Shown here one piece after another: positions 23,301 to 36,249 of a DNA stretch of 64,000 nucleotides (position 1 is its first letter; the number at the start of each line of letters is the position of its first letter). Source of the DNA: Manduca sexta (taxonomy: Eukaryota > Arthropoda > Insecta > Lepidoptera > Sphingidae); the NCBI RefSeq assembly GCF_014839805.1, contig NC_051124.1, positions 992,001-1,056,000 on the forward strand, given 5' to 3'. The position numbers were made by a program, and so were the translations under genes. The notes under the pieces are model-generated. The model saw only the letters and a list, made by a program, of their open reading frames with translations. It ran no database searches and was not told the origin of the DNA.

Positions 23301-24572
23301 TGGTGTAATAGCGTTTATAAACTTCTTATTGACTGTAAACAATGAATAATGACTGTATGGAAGTGCGAGCTTATTGTGATTCATTATAAATCAAATCAAA
23401 TTATTTATTTGTAAGCATAGGTAGTTTACAGGTGTTATCGAAATACATATTATTGTTCATTATGCTTTGCTGTAGCGTCAGCGTACAAATATATTAGTTT
23501 TACTATTACATCACATAATTTATATTTTGATATTTATCTCTTTGCAGTTTTAGTCGATGTTCGATATTTAAATTACATTACATAATTCAAATTATATTTT
23601 CGATAATATGTTTTTAATGTGATGAAGTAACGTAAAAGGTTCTTTCAGAAGCATCGTAAACTGGATAAAGTTTTTTACAGTTCCAATCAACTGGTTATAA
23701 ATAAATTGCAATATCTACTATTAAATATAATAAATTAATTAAAACTATTTTATTAATGTGACCTTTAAGGGTACAATATCATTAAAATTCTACTTCAAAG
23801 TATAATTAATATATGGATATAACTTTATATTAACTATAAAACTACAATGTAGACGAATAATTTTATTTTCTATTATATATTTTTATCGTTTGTTTTACTA
23901 AAACATAAAATATTTTAAAGAAAATTTGCTTCATTCTTCATTTAAATTTTCTTTCAAAACACCACGTCTTAGTTTGATCGTCTAAGCATCGTAGTATTTA
24001 ATCCCAAATCAAAAAGATTTCTTACATTACGTGAATATAAAACGAAAACTTAATTACTTTACAACGCTGAACAACTTATAAATACCCTTACGTTAGTTTC
24101 AAAGACTCACAAATTCTAATGAATTCCTAATCATGTTTCGCGTCACGTAACCACGAACATTTTATTACTTACTAACTATTCAACCGAACTAGATTTTCTG
24201 AGCTAGATTTAGTTTATTTAGAAGTAATAAAACCTGACTGCATTAAGAAGTTATAACCGATAAACCGCTCGACTTCGAAGTTAGCTATCGCAAATGCTTC
24301 AGCTATTCGTTAATTAAATGTATTATCTAGTAAAAGGATTTGTTGTTTAATGAGAAATATCTTTACTAGATTATTATGCTGGTGGTTCTACCCGTCTGAG
24401 TCTGTTTTTGGAATAAACATAGTCTCTAATGATTTGGAAATATGTAGGTATCTATTAGTGAGAAGTATCTATTGGTGTCTATCTTTTTTTAGCTATTAAA
24501 GATTAAAGAAATTAAATTAAAAATATATTTATAAATTATATTACTAGGAACTGTCGCAAGTGACAGACTGCT
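20384..24572. other. AT-rich non-coding DNA
   Basis: The longest stretch without a confident element. A short dispersed motif lies at 22146-22210 (matching 10583-10650). The open frames at 21082-21273 and 22275-22475 carry no recognisable features. Confidence 0.5.
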
Positions 24573-24805
24573 TCAGTGTTGTAGTTGTATTGTGTGTGCG
24601 GAACAATATCGCTCTGACATCCTGGGTTCATATCCCGGGTCGGGCAAAGTGATATTTGAATTTTCCAGTTCAGTATCAGCCTGATGTCTTGAATTTATGC
24701 TGTAGATGGCGATGGAGTCACTCTCTATCATATCATGGGACAAAATACACTTGGCGAAAAATGGATGTCCTGGTAGCACCTCTGCCTACCTCTTCGGGGA
24801 TAAAG
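24573..24805 (+). mobile_element. tRNA-headed SINE type B, near-complete copy
   Basis: The head has GTTGTAGTTGTATTG and a B-box region GGGTTCATATCCCGGG. The body follows through GATATTTGAATTTTCCAG, CAGTATCAGCC, ATGGCGATGGAGTC, ATCATGGGACAAAATAC and ends at CCTCTTCGGGGATAAAG. The minus-strand ORF over it (24573-24779) is a chance frame through the SINE. Confidence 0.8.
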
Positions 24806-25028
24806 TTTGTATGATTTTGATTTATTATGTTTTTATACGAGTAGCCAAATGATATACAATAAAATATTTCATTATCCAACGTTAGAAACCTCAACGCAAA
24901 CATCGGTAAGAAACCGCTGCAAAACAAGTTAATAGCGCAACATACAAACAAACAAGCTTATTGGAAACCGCAAACAACTTCAATTCTACTTCTGGGGATG
25001 TTTGATCAATCAAAAACATTTGTTTTAT

Positions 25029-25326
25029 TGCTTTAAATGACGAGATGAGCTTGCCGTTCACCTGATGGTAAGCGATACGACCGCCCATAAACAGTAGAAA
25101 CATCATCCATCGCCTTTAATTACAATGTATTGTTTGGTATTCCACTGCGCTCACCATTCTGAGACATGAGATGATAAGTCTTATTATGTCCAGTAGTTAC
25201 ATAAGCTACAAGATACTTCAAACTGAAACACAACAAAGACTAAACACCGCTGCTCGGCGGCAGAAATAGACATTGCGGTGGTACCTACCCAGGCGGACTC
25301 TCACATATGAGAGACCTACCACCAGT
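25029..25326 (+). repeat. Dispersed repeat family A, full-length copy 2
   Basis: It follows the same order of landmarks as 13262-13563, including GACGAGATGAGCTTGCCG, CATTGCGGTGGTACCTACC and a CCTACCACCAGT end. The minus-strand ORF at 24891-25106 partly overlaps it and is not a gene. Confidence 0.8.
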
Positions 25327-25732
25327 AAAAATCTTTTCATGTAACTTTAATTGCACCTGATTCCTCGTATACTAGGTAAGTCCTAACCTATTCTTCGTAC
25401 AAACTATTCAGTAATTAATCTTAATAGTCTATATTTCCAAATAGTCCACTAAATCTAGATCTAATCGTCTGAAAATACTGGACTGGCACATCGACGCGCT
25501 TTACTATATATTCAGGCGCTGCGGCAACTTTCAAAATCGGTTATGGCTTTTGAGAGCTTTCCAAAGCTTCGGTACGCTTGTTTGGTTTATCCTTTGAGCT
25601 TAAAGAATGAAAGGCTTTAAGTTTGAGAGGGTTATGGCTATACATTTCAAAATTTGGATGCTTGAGTTTTTTTGTTTTTTGAAAATCTTTTACTGAGTTT
25701 TATTTCAGCTGTTGGTGTTGAAGTAATGCGTA

Positions 25733-25910
25733 TACTGTACCAGTGGCGAAGTCCATATAACTCGATTCCTGTCGGCTTCCCTTTCTTAATTTATGTAAAA
25801 TATAATTATCATTACAACGATTTGCAAACAGCATTATGCATATAAGTACCTATATTATGTTGTGTCGGGTTCCTTTTTAGAAAATTTTACTCCTCGCTAC
25901 TGCACTGTAC
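25733..25910. mobile_element. hAT MITE, CAGTGGCGAAG family, copy 2
   Basis: The element is 25741-25902 (162 bp). It begins CAGTGGCGAAGTCC and ends CTCGCTACTG. The flanks are TACTGTAC (25733-25740) and CACTGTAC (25903-25910), an 8-bp duplication with one mismatch. Confidence 0.85.
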
Positions 25911-27350
25911 ATCATTTTTAGTCGTGGTATGTATCATACTACAAATTATAGATTCTAGTTTTGCAATGGTTTATGCGATTTATACATCATGAAGCAAATA
26001 CGATTTTATTTACTACGTACAAAGCGAATAGAAGTTATCAAACAAAAGGAATAAAATGTAATTCACAGTGTGAAGTGATTTGTCAATAATTATAATTATA
26101 GAAAAAAAAAACACTTATACTAAAGATAACCGTGTAAAACCGATACCGTCATCTGGACCATTTTTCATCTGGAAGCAATTAAATCGGAGCTTATTGATAT
26201 TGACATGTTTTCACAATTTTTTCTTCCGAGGCCGATAAGTAACGGCCTCTCCAGGGTGTCAGGCACAAATCGCTCCACTCTCCAGAGAAAGGTCCGAGCG
26301 AGCCTATCGCGCCACAGATCTTTATTCCGACGCCATTCACCCGTCACCGACACCCGCTTAGACGGTTGACGAATGACCGAACACAGGTGTGATACCTGCT
26401 TTACACATATCAAAGTTGTATTAGTAATTTGCACTCTAAAACTGCACGGCAAGGTTGGTTTTGAATTGCAATGTTGTAGGCTCAGCTACTACTCTACTAG
26501 TAGATGTAGAGCAATTGACAAGGGTACGATAGTGAAGATTCAACCGAGATAAATTCATTCGTGTTCCAACATCTCTATTAAATTCTGCTCGATTATATGA
26601 CAGAACATCAGTTTAGTCAAGTCGGCATAAGTTCTGGTGTATAGACCTGAGTCAGTACTTCAAAGTATAATTCCACATTAATATTACAAAGGGGTGAAGT
26701 TTGGAAGTTTGTTTGTAGGAGTCTGTGGAAATATTCAATCCTATATCAAACATTGTTTCATTAAAAATAAAATTATATAGACGAATTGTTATTCTCAATT
26801 TAAACTATTGTCGCATAGGCTACGTGGAGGGTTACATGGCATTAGTACACATAATTATCTATTACAGGCCGATTTTAAGCTTTCTCCTGTGTGAGGTTAA
26901 GTCTCATTTCCTACAAAAAAAAATGCTGCTAAATAATACATGGTATCTGGAATATTACGAAAGACATCTTACTTTGTGAAAAAAGCAATGGTACAGTTTA
27001 ATTTAGTGCGAAGAGGGCAGTGTTATTTCAATTTTTATTCTCATTTTAATTATCTCTCGGTCCTTTACGGAATAACTTTTTTGTATTTTTTATATTTCAG
27101 CATCTTTATAAAACGCTTTATTCGAAGAAGGATCTCGGAACACGCTTGGAATCTGGACACGTTTGGCCAAGAGCCAAGTGTAACAAAGTATCAAATGTGA
27201 CTTGACATTCTTGTTCACTCTGCCACTTATGTCGAGTAGATAGAGTCAGTTTTTAGTAACTTACGGTATCCCTATACAATGTCTAGTGTGGTTAATACTT
27301 TACCTGATAACAATAACTACATATTCTTTTATATATTTGACAGAATAATG
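25911..27350. other. AT-rich non-coding DNA with one GC-richer patch
   Basis: At 26215-26350 a GC-richer patch is open on the minus strand (95 codons, 26165-26452) with runs such as NKDLWRDRLART. It could be a decayed coding fragment, but I recognise no family. The rest shows nothing. Confidence 0.4.
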
Positions 27351-27351
27351 A

Positions 27352-27495
27352 GACGATTTGCTGGTGCCAGGTTATGTATATTCGCCCCCATAGCGACCAG
27401 GATACACCAAGTTTCAAACAGGCCGGCATAATTTATCGACTAGCAAGGGAGTAATCATCTCTCGTCGATATTCTATTTGGACCCTACTTTGCCGC
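27352..27495 (+). repeat. Dispersed repeat family E, short copy
   Basis: It carries GCTGGTGCCAGGTTATG, ATTCGCCCCCATAGCGACC, CAGGCCGGCATAATT and TAATCATCTCTCGTCG in the same order as 28386-28625, with the central part deleted. Confidence 0.65.
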
Positions 27496-28385
27496 GAACT
27501 TCTGGAAAGTAAAGACGCATGTCGCTCGTTTCATGATTAACGCCACAATCGCCCTTGAATAGCAGCAATGCTATCTGAATTTCGTCTTGGGATGTAAAAT
27601 ATTAAACCATATGACCCCAGTAATTACCCTATGCCGGTAATTGCACATAAACAGCATAAACTGACAGATCGGTGATACGTCCCCAAATAAATTCTTGATA
27701 TTAAAAAAAACCTTTAATCTTGAAAATGGGACAAGGTCTATATCATGTATATATTACGATTAATTTCTTTTACTTTGATTCATTTTTTATCTTCATGATA
27801 TAACCGGATGATTACATAATAAAACGAATCATGAAAAAGCAATAAAAGAAAGCGGAGGACGATTTGATGATATAAACGGTTTTATCACCGGCGTACAGGG
27901 CCAGGGCGGTGACAGCCATGTGAACGGCTTACTGACAGCTCGGAGCTCTGAACGATTAGAGCCGAGGACATCTAATGGTATTTATATACATGCATCGTAC
28001 ACGGAGATGCGCATGCTATTATTTATTTATTCATTTAATAAGGTACACCAACGGCATACACATCCTTAAATCTAAAAAAAAAACATTGCGTGTTGACAAT
28101 TGGTTGATATGCATGCCACTTTATACACAACATTCACAAAGTAAATATAATGTGACTAACAAACATTAATACTTAAGACGAATAAAATTAAAATGTTATA
28201 AAAACTTAAACATAATAGGTATTTATAAATAAACATTAATCAACAGTATTAATATAAATATTTTTTATAGAGATCTTTACATCTGTTATTGCGATACGGA
28301 CGAATTTACAGAAAAGAAGGCTTTTTTATTATTATTGCATATCCTACATACGTTTGTGTGATAACTAAGACAGTTTTTTGAGTGG

Positions 28386-28625
28386 TAATATTGTCAATGT
28401 TTTGCTGGTGGTAGGATATATTTTATATTCGCCCGGATAGCGATCATCGTACACAATATCTTAAAACCTGCCATAGTGGCCGGAACCTACAATTATGCCG
28501 GCTGGTTATGTTGGAATCACCCAACAGGCCGGCATAATTGTGTCGACTGCCGAGGGGTAATCATCTCTCGTCACTCCACATTCTATTGGACCCCACTCCA
28601 CTTACCATCAGGTGCAGTGGGGACA
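28386..28625 (+). repeat. Dispersed repeat family E, longest copy
   Basis: It carries GCTGGTGGTAGGATAT, ATTCGCCCGGATAGCGATC, GGCCGGCATAATTGTGTCG and TTACCATCAGGTGCAGTGG. The middle contains an imperfect inverted pair around AATTATGCCGGC and GCCGGCATAATT. No ORF or target duplication is visible. Confidence 0.65.
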
Positions 28626-29284
28626 CTGCCGTGACCTTCGAGAAAATGTGACACAGAATCTAATGTACTCTGTCTATACAAAATGTCGCCCAACAAAGAC
28701 TTTTCGTACTTCAACGGTCACCAACCATGCCGATCGGTTATACATCACCTACTCTCTCGCCAGGACAATAGATTTGCATCGTATCACATAATGCTACGGA
28801 TATAAACTGCTCCGTCTCTCAAAATGTAAGCGTGAGCTTACGGATGATAAAGATTGCTTTCCTGGCCCCATCTTATCACAAAAACAATATAAAAAAGAAT
28901 ATAGCGTCGTAAAAAAATGATGATTCCATACAAAGCGATAATTTAAAACCGATTGCTCACTAGCGCACAGCGTTCGCTCGTAAACTCGTCTTTAGGCAAA
29001 TTCGGAGGGATCGGGGAGAGCGGCGAGGGACGAGGAGGGGGAGAGCCATCAAAAACACATGTCCTTTAAAGGACGGTATCGACTTCACGGTATCTTTCAA
29101 TCGTTATCTTTTATTCGGTGCCCGGATCCTACTGTGATATTGTTGGAGTAAGTTGGGAACTGAGCGCGGTTGTTTTTAAATTTTTGACTTTGACCAGCGG
29201 CATCTTTCAAAGAGTTTATTTCGGTTACTGGCTTTTAGTTGGTGTAGTTGGTGTGGGGTTCGCTCTTATTGTAAAGCTATAGTA
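28626..29284. other. Non-coding DNA with a GC-rich patch
   Basis: Mostly AT-rich. A GC-rich, G-skewed patch lies at about 28970-29050 (AGCGGCGAGGGACGAGGAGG). No ORF matches it. Confidence 0.45.
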
Positions 29285-29790
29285 TCATATTTTATAAGAT
29301 CTCTTTTCGAAAATCTCTTGTCCATCGAAGTTAGAAAAATGAACAAAGGGTTTTTTGTCGACTGGCTGTGCAACAGTTGAAAGTTTCTTTGCGTCGCGTA
29401 GTTTATAATGTTTTTTTTGCCAGCAATAGTCACTATATACAATTTTATAAGGTCCAGTAAAAGTGATTCTACTGCATTTGTTAAATGGAGTGGCGTCAAG
29501 ATAGATAACCAATTGACAGAGGACAATTGCCTTTTGCTAGCTGTATTTCCATGATCTCAGTTCTCGCCACCTCCTATGCCATATCCCCCAGCGAGACAGT
29601 GTTGAGGGCGGCGCTTAGTGAATTTATAGCGGTTACCTCGCATCTGCGCGAGATTTATGAAATGACGGTCCAACGACACTCCAAACTTACACTTTTTGTG
29701 AACATACCGTCAGCCCAGTTTTCACGCGTCGAACATATGAAAGCAGTAACGCAACTCTCAATCAGGAGTTTCGTATCACTAGTGGAAGAG
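29285..29790 (-). pseudogene. Unrecognised degenerate coding-like remnant
   Basis: On the minus strand two frames look protein-like in turn. One (about 29710-29500) reads SVVGPSFHKSRRCEV, then INSLSAALNTVSLGDMA, a stop, and EIQLAKGNCPLSIGYLS. The frame then shifts to VIYLDATPFNKCSRIT, KIVYSDYCWQKKHYKLRD and FVHFSNFDGQEIFEK, ending near 29285. One stop and one frameshift separate them. I do not recognise the family. A longer plus-strand ORF (29527-30096) covers the same bases but runs straight into a SINE, which argues against it being a gene. Confidence 0.3.
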
Positions 29791-29805
29791 TATAAGACAT
29801 TTGAC

Positions 29806-30166
29806 TGCCTCGGTGGCGTGGTTGTAATTATACGCGGTACGAGTACGACTACCGCGCTGAGGTCTTGGATTCGAATCTCGGGTCGAGCCAAAATAATAGT
29901 GACTGGGTTCCTTCATCTTAAAAATTACTCAGTTGCAGCTCGGTGTCAGGAAGTCGGCGGTATGATAACCCCGTGCCTCGGAAAGCACATAAAGCTGATC
30001 TCTCTCCGGATATTTCGGATTGCCGTCTCACCGGACTATGAGAGTGAAAGAACAGAGAGTGCACCTGTATATTGCGCATACACTTGTACACTATAATATC
30101 TCCTGCGTACCTAAGAACAGCCAACTGTTCTCCGTTGAAATATCCCGTAGCCGAAATTCAGTTAGA
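29806..30166 (+). mobile_element. tRNA-headed SINE, second body type
   Basis: The head CTGCCTCGGTGGCGTGGTTG and B-box-like GGATTCGAATCTCGGG resemble type B. The body differs: CTCAGTTGCAGCTCGGTGTC, CCCGTGCCTCGGAAAGCAC, CTCACCGGACTATGAGAG, GCATACACTTGTACAC, TATCTCCTGCG. This is a well-known lepidopteran SINE body. The plus-strand ORF starting at 29527 reads through its first half and is not a real gene. Confidence 0.8.
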
Positions 30167-31090
30167 AAGGAATATTACACATAAAATAATTATGTATCCA
30201 GTTCCTGTATGGATAAGCGAGACAGATGGAGAAAAAGTAGTCATAATGGCGTATCGACGAGATAGTAATACCTTTTTGGCAGCTCTATGAGAGTGGGATT
30301 TCTATGGTCTAAACCTATTCCTCAACTTTCTAATGCTTATTCCTTTAAAGCAGATAGCACTACTAAGACTTTTAATGCTGTTAACGTATAAAGATTGTGT
30401 AAACCAGGTGAATTCCTTGTTTGCTAGATTATAAAATATAAACATGTTACATTAACCCCATGACTGCGATACGGGTCCACCTCCACTGTGTCCCTCACGC
30501 ACGAATGTGACAGTGATAAAACGGACCTCTGATAGAAGGGCGACGGAAACCTACCACAAGGGGAGCGGAGAAGGGACGGGAGAGACGAAACTGCAACTTA
30601 TAATGCTAGAGATAAATTGTTGATGTTTTTGTGAATGCCGATTTGAAACAGACAAATTGTGTGTCTATTTCTTGCCTCATATTTCAGTCTGTGAGACGAC
30701 GTAGAGTGTTTTCATGAGTGCTTATTGTAAAGGGTATACCGAGGCATCTAACCGACTCCTGCGGATTTCAAAGCACTTCATCAAAACGGTCTATGAGACA
30801 TCACAAACAACATTGCACAAAAATCCTAAATTGACCTTTAAAAACATCAGCGAAATTCCTCAAATAACAGTAATTCCAGTCGAGTAACATTTCAACATAA
30901 AACCTTCAGGGTAGCAGTAAATATTTCATTTCTCAGTTTTAATATTTAATGACGCTCATAGCGGCAGTCTCAAGATTATTGCCGGCCGCGCCTCGGCGGA
31001 GTGGCCGGGGCGGGACGGTTCCGGAAATGCCGGAATTTAGAAACGTAAAGCCGGGGATTTTGAAACGTTAATAAAAAACCAGTTGAGATT
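30167..31090. other. Non-coding DNA with GC-rich patch
   Basis: A strongly GC-rich block at about 30980-31065 (GCCGGCCGCGCCTCGGCGG) is isolated in AT-rich DNA. No coding frame or repeat is recognised. Confidence 0.45.
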
Positions 31091-31416
31091 AACGTTGCTT
31101 CATTTTAAATACATTTTAAATTTTATGTATTGTTCATATATTTGCAGATCACTATGGGTCCTTTTGGTTAAAATGTTTTGTCAATTTCCGTTGCCAAGGA
31201 ATACAATATTATGCATTAATACATTTTGAAGGATATTGAAAAAATGTTATAATAACGTTGCTTCATTTAAAATACATTTTAAATTTTATGTATTGTTCAT
31301 ATATTTGCAGATCACTTTGGGTCCTTTTGGTTAAAATGTTTTGTCAATTTCCGTTGCCAAGGAATACAATATTATGCATTAATACATTTTGAAGGATATT
31401 GAAAAAGTGTTATAAT
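31091..31416. repeat. 163-bp tandem duplication (two units)
   Basis: Unit 1 is 31091-31253 and unit 2 is 31254-31416. Both begin AACGTTGCTTCATTT and run through TTTGCAGATCACT and GTTGCCAAGGAATACAATAT. They differ at only a few positions (for example CACTATGGG against CACTTTGGG), so the duplication is recent. It is non-coding. Confidence 0.95.
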
Positions 31417-33235
31417 TATGAAACTAATTTCAAATATTTCAAGGTAACGCGCCCAGGTCAGATTAGTACAGTTGACTATAGTTCACTTTGGTTATAGTTC
31501 TTAATTTTATTTAAGTCTTCCATAACAATTACATTGAAGTAACTAGCCATGTGTTTTTTTTTTCCTCATCCTTATAAAGTCATGTCCCAGGTGAATTTCC
31601 TCTGGCAACACAAAGGTAGAATGTTAATATTTGGAGGACACGAGGCGGGCAACCCCGGGCTCTTCAGCTACACCGCTCTGAATAAAACATTATCTCTACT
31701 TAAACTTACATTATTCTTTTTTAACAATTTGTGAACTGATTTTACAGTTTTCATGGGAAAATTATTTTATATTCCTTTTAGTGCGGGTTCTTTTGAAATG
31801 TTTGTAAGAGTTGTTGTCTGTGAGGATTCGTTCACGATATTGTACTTTGTCACAGTTAATATTTCATTTTACTTACACGCATGTACAGGCAGCCCCAAAA
31901 TCAGCTGAACATATTTAAAACTTCAAACCAGGTCTACAAGTTGGCTTCAAATGAAATATTATTTTTTTTGTAACTAAAATAAAGCAAACCTTTTGATATT
32001 TACTATTTACCTGAGAATTTAACCTTACATTTGGTAATAATATGACTACAACTACAAAATTACTTATACCTACTGCATAACGTATTAACATGTTACATGG
32101 TACAGTCCGCCACAAAAATAGCTAAACAATTCCACCAACGATAAAAAAAATCTCTAAATATTAAATTTAATTTAATCACAATAGTTATTTTAGTTAAAAA
32201 ATGTTTAACCGCCACAATGTATACGCCTTATTAAAATTCGACTAGTTTTATAGCTGAGTGAATAAAACGAAGTCAATTCCCACGTAAAAGGCATTCGACT
32301 TTTTATAAGTTAGCGAAGATCTTCGGCAGATAAGTCAATATTGGCGCAGATCGCGAATTACTTGATTAAATTAGTTCAGACCGGCCGTGCTGACGATAGT
32401 CGGACACAAGTTAAGTAAATACCACGTCTTGGTAAATCTTTAGGCCGCATTGGTTTCATCGGCGTATTTTGGTTATGAAACTTGTGATTAAATTTTGATT
32501 CATCACTTGAGCTTGTTATGTCTTTGTTTTCTCGATTAATAATTTTTATTAATAAAAAATATTTATGCTGTATTTCCAGTATTTATATACAAAAATAACC
32601 AGTCTATAAAAAGTACTAAAAATTACTATTTTTGAATTAATTAAGAATACATCCATTATAGCAAAAACCTTGAAATGTCGGTTGCGATATTTTGCCTATA
32701 AAGGTTCATGGGATAGTCGCATGTCCGCCGGTATTAAAATCCTTAGATGATTTTTTTTAATAATCCTTTCTTATACCACTCTTAGGTGGTATAAGGAGTT
32801 TCATCCTAAACTTACCGGCTTAAGCTACGAATGGTCTATATACCAGCATCAAGAATTTTCAGATTGAATTGCTTCTAAGTTACTATCAAACATAAGGTCA
32901 TGGTATATTAATTCCTTCCTGTCATGAAGTGGCAATAATAACATCTGACACTGCACTCTATTTGCATTGCCTACCCTCTGAGTAGTAAAGCCGTGATCTT
33001 ATGAAATGGATATTGACGCCAAAACAGACATACAATCGCTATTTAATATTTTATGAGACAATAAAAACTACGGAAGCTATCTCGATGTGAGCCATTATGG
33101 TGTTAATGGCTGCTGTGATTGCTTCACTCGGATCTTGGATGCTGCAATCAAATTCGGATTTTATGATTTGAATAAACGTAATTTGCTTTTTAACCGACTT
33201 AAAAGCAGATAGTTCTGAGATCGACGTCTTCTTTT
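31417..33235. other. AT-rich non-coding DNA
   Basis: I see no gene or recognisable repeat. Open frames here are short and featureless. Confidence 0.5.
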
Positions 33236-33365
33236 TCTTCTTCAGCCTATATATTCACCCAATGCTGAGTGCAAGCTTCTTGCAATGCACACCAGGTTAT
33301 TCTGTCTTGAGCAGTCCTCATCCAGCTTTGTCCTGTCACGTAGACCATATCGATGTCTATTTTTT
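33236..33365 (-). mobile_element. Diverged RTE-like 3' fragment
   Basis: TTCTTCTTCAGCC, CCAATGCTGAGTGCAAGC and CCATATCGATGTC have the layout of an RTE 3' end in reverse (trinucleotide tail, CAGCC, CACTGCTG-like block). It is more diverged than the copies at 1041, 4799 and 16649 and probably belongs to another RTE lineage. Confidence 0.45.
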
Positions 33366-33447
33366 TGTAATTGAGAACCGTCTGAACTTATTTTTCATGT
33401 GTTAAATTATTATCTAGTAATATGTGGTCGCGAGATATCGATAGTTT

Positions 33448-33540
33448 CACTCACCTATTACATCATGGGATGGAACATAATAGCGAAATGTGGGAGCCCT
33501 AGTGTCACCTCCGCCAGCCATTTCGGGGATATATTCGTGA
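33448..33540 (+). mobile_element. SINE type B 3' fragment
   Basis: ATCATGGGATGGAACATAAT, then CAGCCATTTCGGGGATA, matches the last part of the SINE at 24573-24805. The head is missing. Confidence 0.6.
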
Positions 33541-36115
33541 TGTATGTTGATCGTTTGTTATTATTTTATTTAATTAATAAATTATTTAACTACGAAGTCT
33601 GTGAATCAAGGGTCCTGCTTACAGCAGTTGCACGGTATACTATTAGAGACTAGTATTACTAAGCAAACTTATGAAGCACATGTGGTTAGATGGTAGTGTT
33701 GCGAGTGACATGAGTGACCTATATCCAGGCGGAACTACTCAAGAGAGCTCTCGAAGGCGATAACTGCTAAAGCGTTAGCACAACTGACACGCCTAAAGAG
33801 ACAATACATAGGATAGGATTTACGTAAACAACACATTATTTATATAATTATCATGTTATATTCAAGTGCGTTTTTCAATACATAATTTGATACTCAATCT
33901 CGTGATCGAAGTAAAGTTTTTCAGAATAACAGACGGAAGTTGCTACAGCCACTGGATGTTACAGTTGCGTAGTCTTTCTCAAATACAAGTCTGGATAACG
34001 GTGTTGGTTGTGTAATTGTTACACCTACTACTATAATATTGCATTTATTCGGAATGTTATTACACAATTGTTTGTTGTCCCAAATAAAATAAAATAAGTC
34101 AACACCGTCTGTGTGACGCCTGAAACACGATTAGTCCAACAACGCATTCCATTATATCAACGAAGAAATCCATGAAATAGATAAATTACATAGCGTAGTT
34201 ACATTAACTACAAGTTTATGGTTTGATTAGAATAATTTTAACATCTGTATCCGAACGGGCGCTACAACTGCTGAACGCAATCCAATCGACCCACTAATGT
34301 ATGCATCACAAGAATCAATCACTCAGCGGGACTCAGTTTTATGACGTATACATAGTCATGCGCTTAGTGAGAATGTTCTAGACAAATAATCTGCTTGGGA
34401 TTCAGCCAGGATAGATACATGAATAATGATCAATATTCACTAAATTAAAAAAGTGAAATAATTAAAAATAAAGGCAATAAAATTAAAGGTTGGTTTATTA
34501 AAAATATTTGGCTCTCGGCTCAGTAGCAAAATAAAATTAATTGAGCATTTTTTAGCTTACTATAGTGAATGAATATTTTTAACAAATTAATTAATTTAAC
34601 TCGGATATTTCAGTTTCATTACTTACTTATTTAAATCTGGCATTTATATTATACAGCTGATAGATAATATTTGTCATTAATTATAATTTTGAACTCTGAG
34701 GAAGTAGGTACTTAGTACTTGCTCTAAGTATTTGAACATATTTGAAGCACGCTTAATACATGGAGCAAAGAGCATAATATAATGGAATTACAAATTCTAT
34801 ATTACTCAATGGAACCTAACAGCGATTAAAAATATTTGTAATGTACGCGAAATTTTGTAACATAATTTTCGAGACCACGTTTCACACCAATACAAAACGA
34901 AATGGCCGAAGTCGAAATACCAGACCGAAACGGCAGGACAGATGTAGGCGGTCCTTAATATCCATTAGGAAGCCAGATTGTATCGACTGTGCGATTCACT
35001 TAATTAATATTGGGTAAGTTTGATGATTTATGTAAGTAATACGATAGAAATGTGACTTGGACGTTGGTTATAAATGATTTGGACTGAATTCGGATGGTAT
35101 TGCGTTTATATTCGGTATTTTATCTCTAATTTAAAATGTATGTAGTCATATAAGTCATTTTAATTGTTATTTAGAAATAATAATTATTCTTATGATTTTT
35201 TTTGACGTACCATAAGTGCAACTTTGTTCGCCTGCGTGATAAATAAAGTATTTTATTTTTATTGTGACGATCATACACATGCAAATAAATGACTCATCGA
35301 CATGAAATATTTGACTGTAGACATTGTCAAATATTTCATGTAATATTTATCTTCAGTATTAATGGTCCAACTCTTGTCGAGTCTTATAAAAACAAGGAAA
35401 CCAACCCTAAATGACATCATGGAGTTACGTTTCGGTAGATGAAATTTTCGAAAGCCTAAACACTCCCTCTTTTTCCCATTATTTTTACATAAAATCGGCA
35501 GTCCCATGACTCATATAAAAGTAGACGCCATTATAACTGGTTTAATAGGTAACCCAATAATTATTGTTCGGCGGCCTATGCCATAAGAGATAATCCGACA
35601 CATTAGCTCGTTTTGCGGAATAATAGTATGGGATAATCGAATGTAAATCTAGTAATATACTTGACATATTTCTTCCACAGAAATACAATTTCTCATCAGT
35701 CCAAATTCTATATCAATTACACTCTCACCATTAATGACTTTATTCTACAAGACAGTGTTAACTCGTAACGCGGCAGTTTTATGTTATATTCGTGAAATAA
35801 GCGTGGAATGTATACCTATTGCTACTCTCTTATATGTGACGCGGTGTGAATATGTGTGACGACAACGACGCGAATGAGCGGCATATTTCCCTAGGTGTAG
35901 TCACTGTACCGCACTAGAAAAAAATACAATATACTAGTAATATAATATACTAGTAATAACAGTTACTCGCCTTTTCCATAAGTTCTGTACATACGAGACG
36001 CAATCAATTACTGTAATGAGAAGTGAGCGGCCGCGACGCTCATCAATTGGAGCGAGCGGTTTTAATTAATGTACACGCTTTTATGTCTACAGGAAAGATA
36101 AGGAATTTCTTTTAT
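33541..36115. other. AT-rich non-coding DNA
   Basis: Besides the hairpin at 35300, a short direct repeat AATATACTAGTAAT occurs twice at about 35927-35957. No gene is seen. Confidence 0.5.
35300..35341. repeat. Perfect 16-bp hairpin
   Basis: Arms ACATGAAATATTTGAC (35300-35315) and its exact inverse (35326-35341) enclose a 10-base loop. Confidence 0.9.
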
Positions 36116-36240
36116 ACTGAATGACGAGACTAGCAAGTCTTGTTGGTAAGCGTCAGCTCATAAACAGTAGGTATACGTAGAAGTTTCAATTGCCTGGCGC
36201 TTTGCTCGTTATCCTGAGACATGAAATAATAAGGCTGTTT
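36116..36240 (+). repeat. Decayed copy of repeat family A
   Basis: GAATGACGAGACTAGCAAG, CATAAACAGTAG and CATCCTGAGACATGA-like blocks match the 5' half of family A with deletions. A stray bit of its 3' part (CGACAGAAATAGACGA) occurs at about 36727-36742. Confidence 0.6.
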
Positions 36241-36249
36241 TAATATGTG

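Noticed and set aside
29527..30096. 189-codon plus-strand ORF as a host gene
   Set aside because: Its second half is the body of a SINE and its first half overlaps minus-strand protein-like sequence; the frame is most likely fortuitous.
35300..35341. microRNA precursor
   Set aside because: The 16-bp stem is too short for a pre-miRNA and matches no miRNA that I recognise. The 23-bp palindrome at 39402 has a 4-base loop and is likewise unlike a pre-miRNA.
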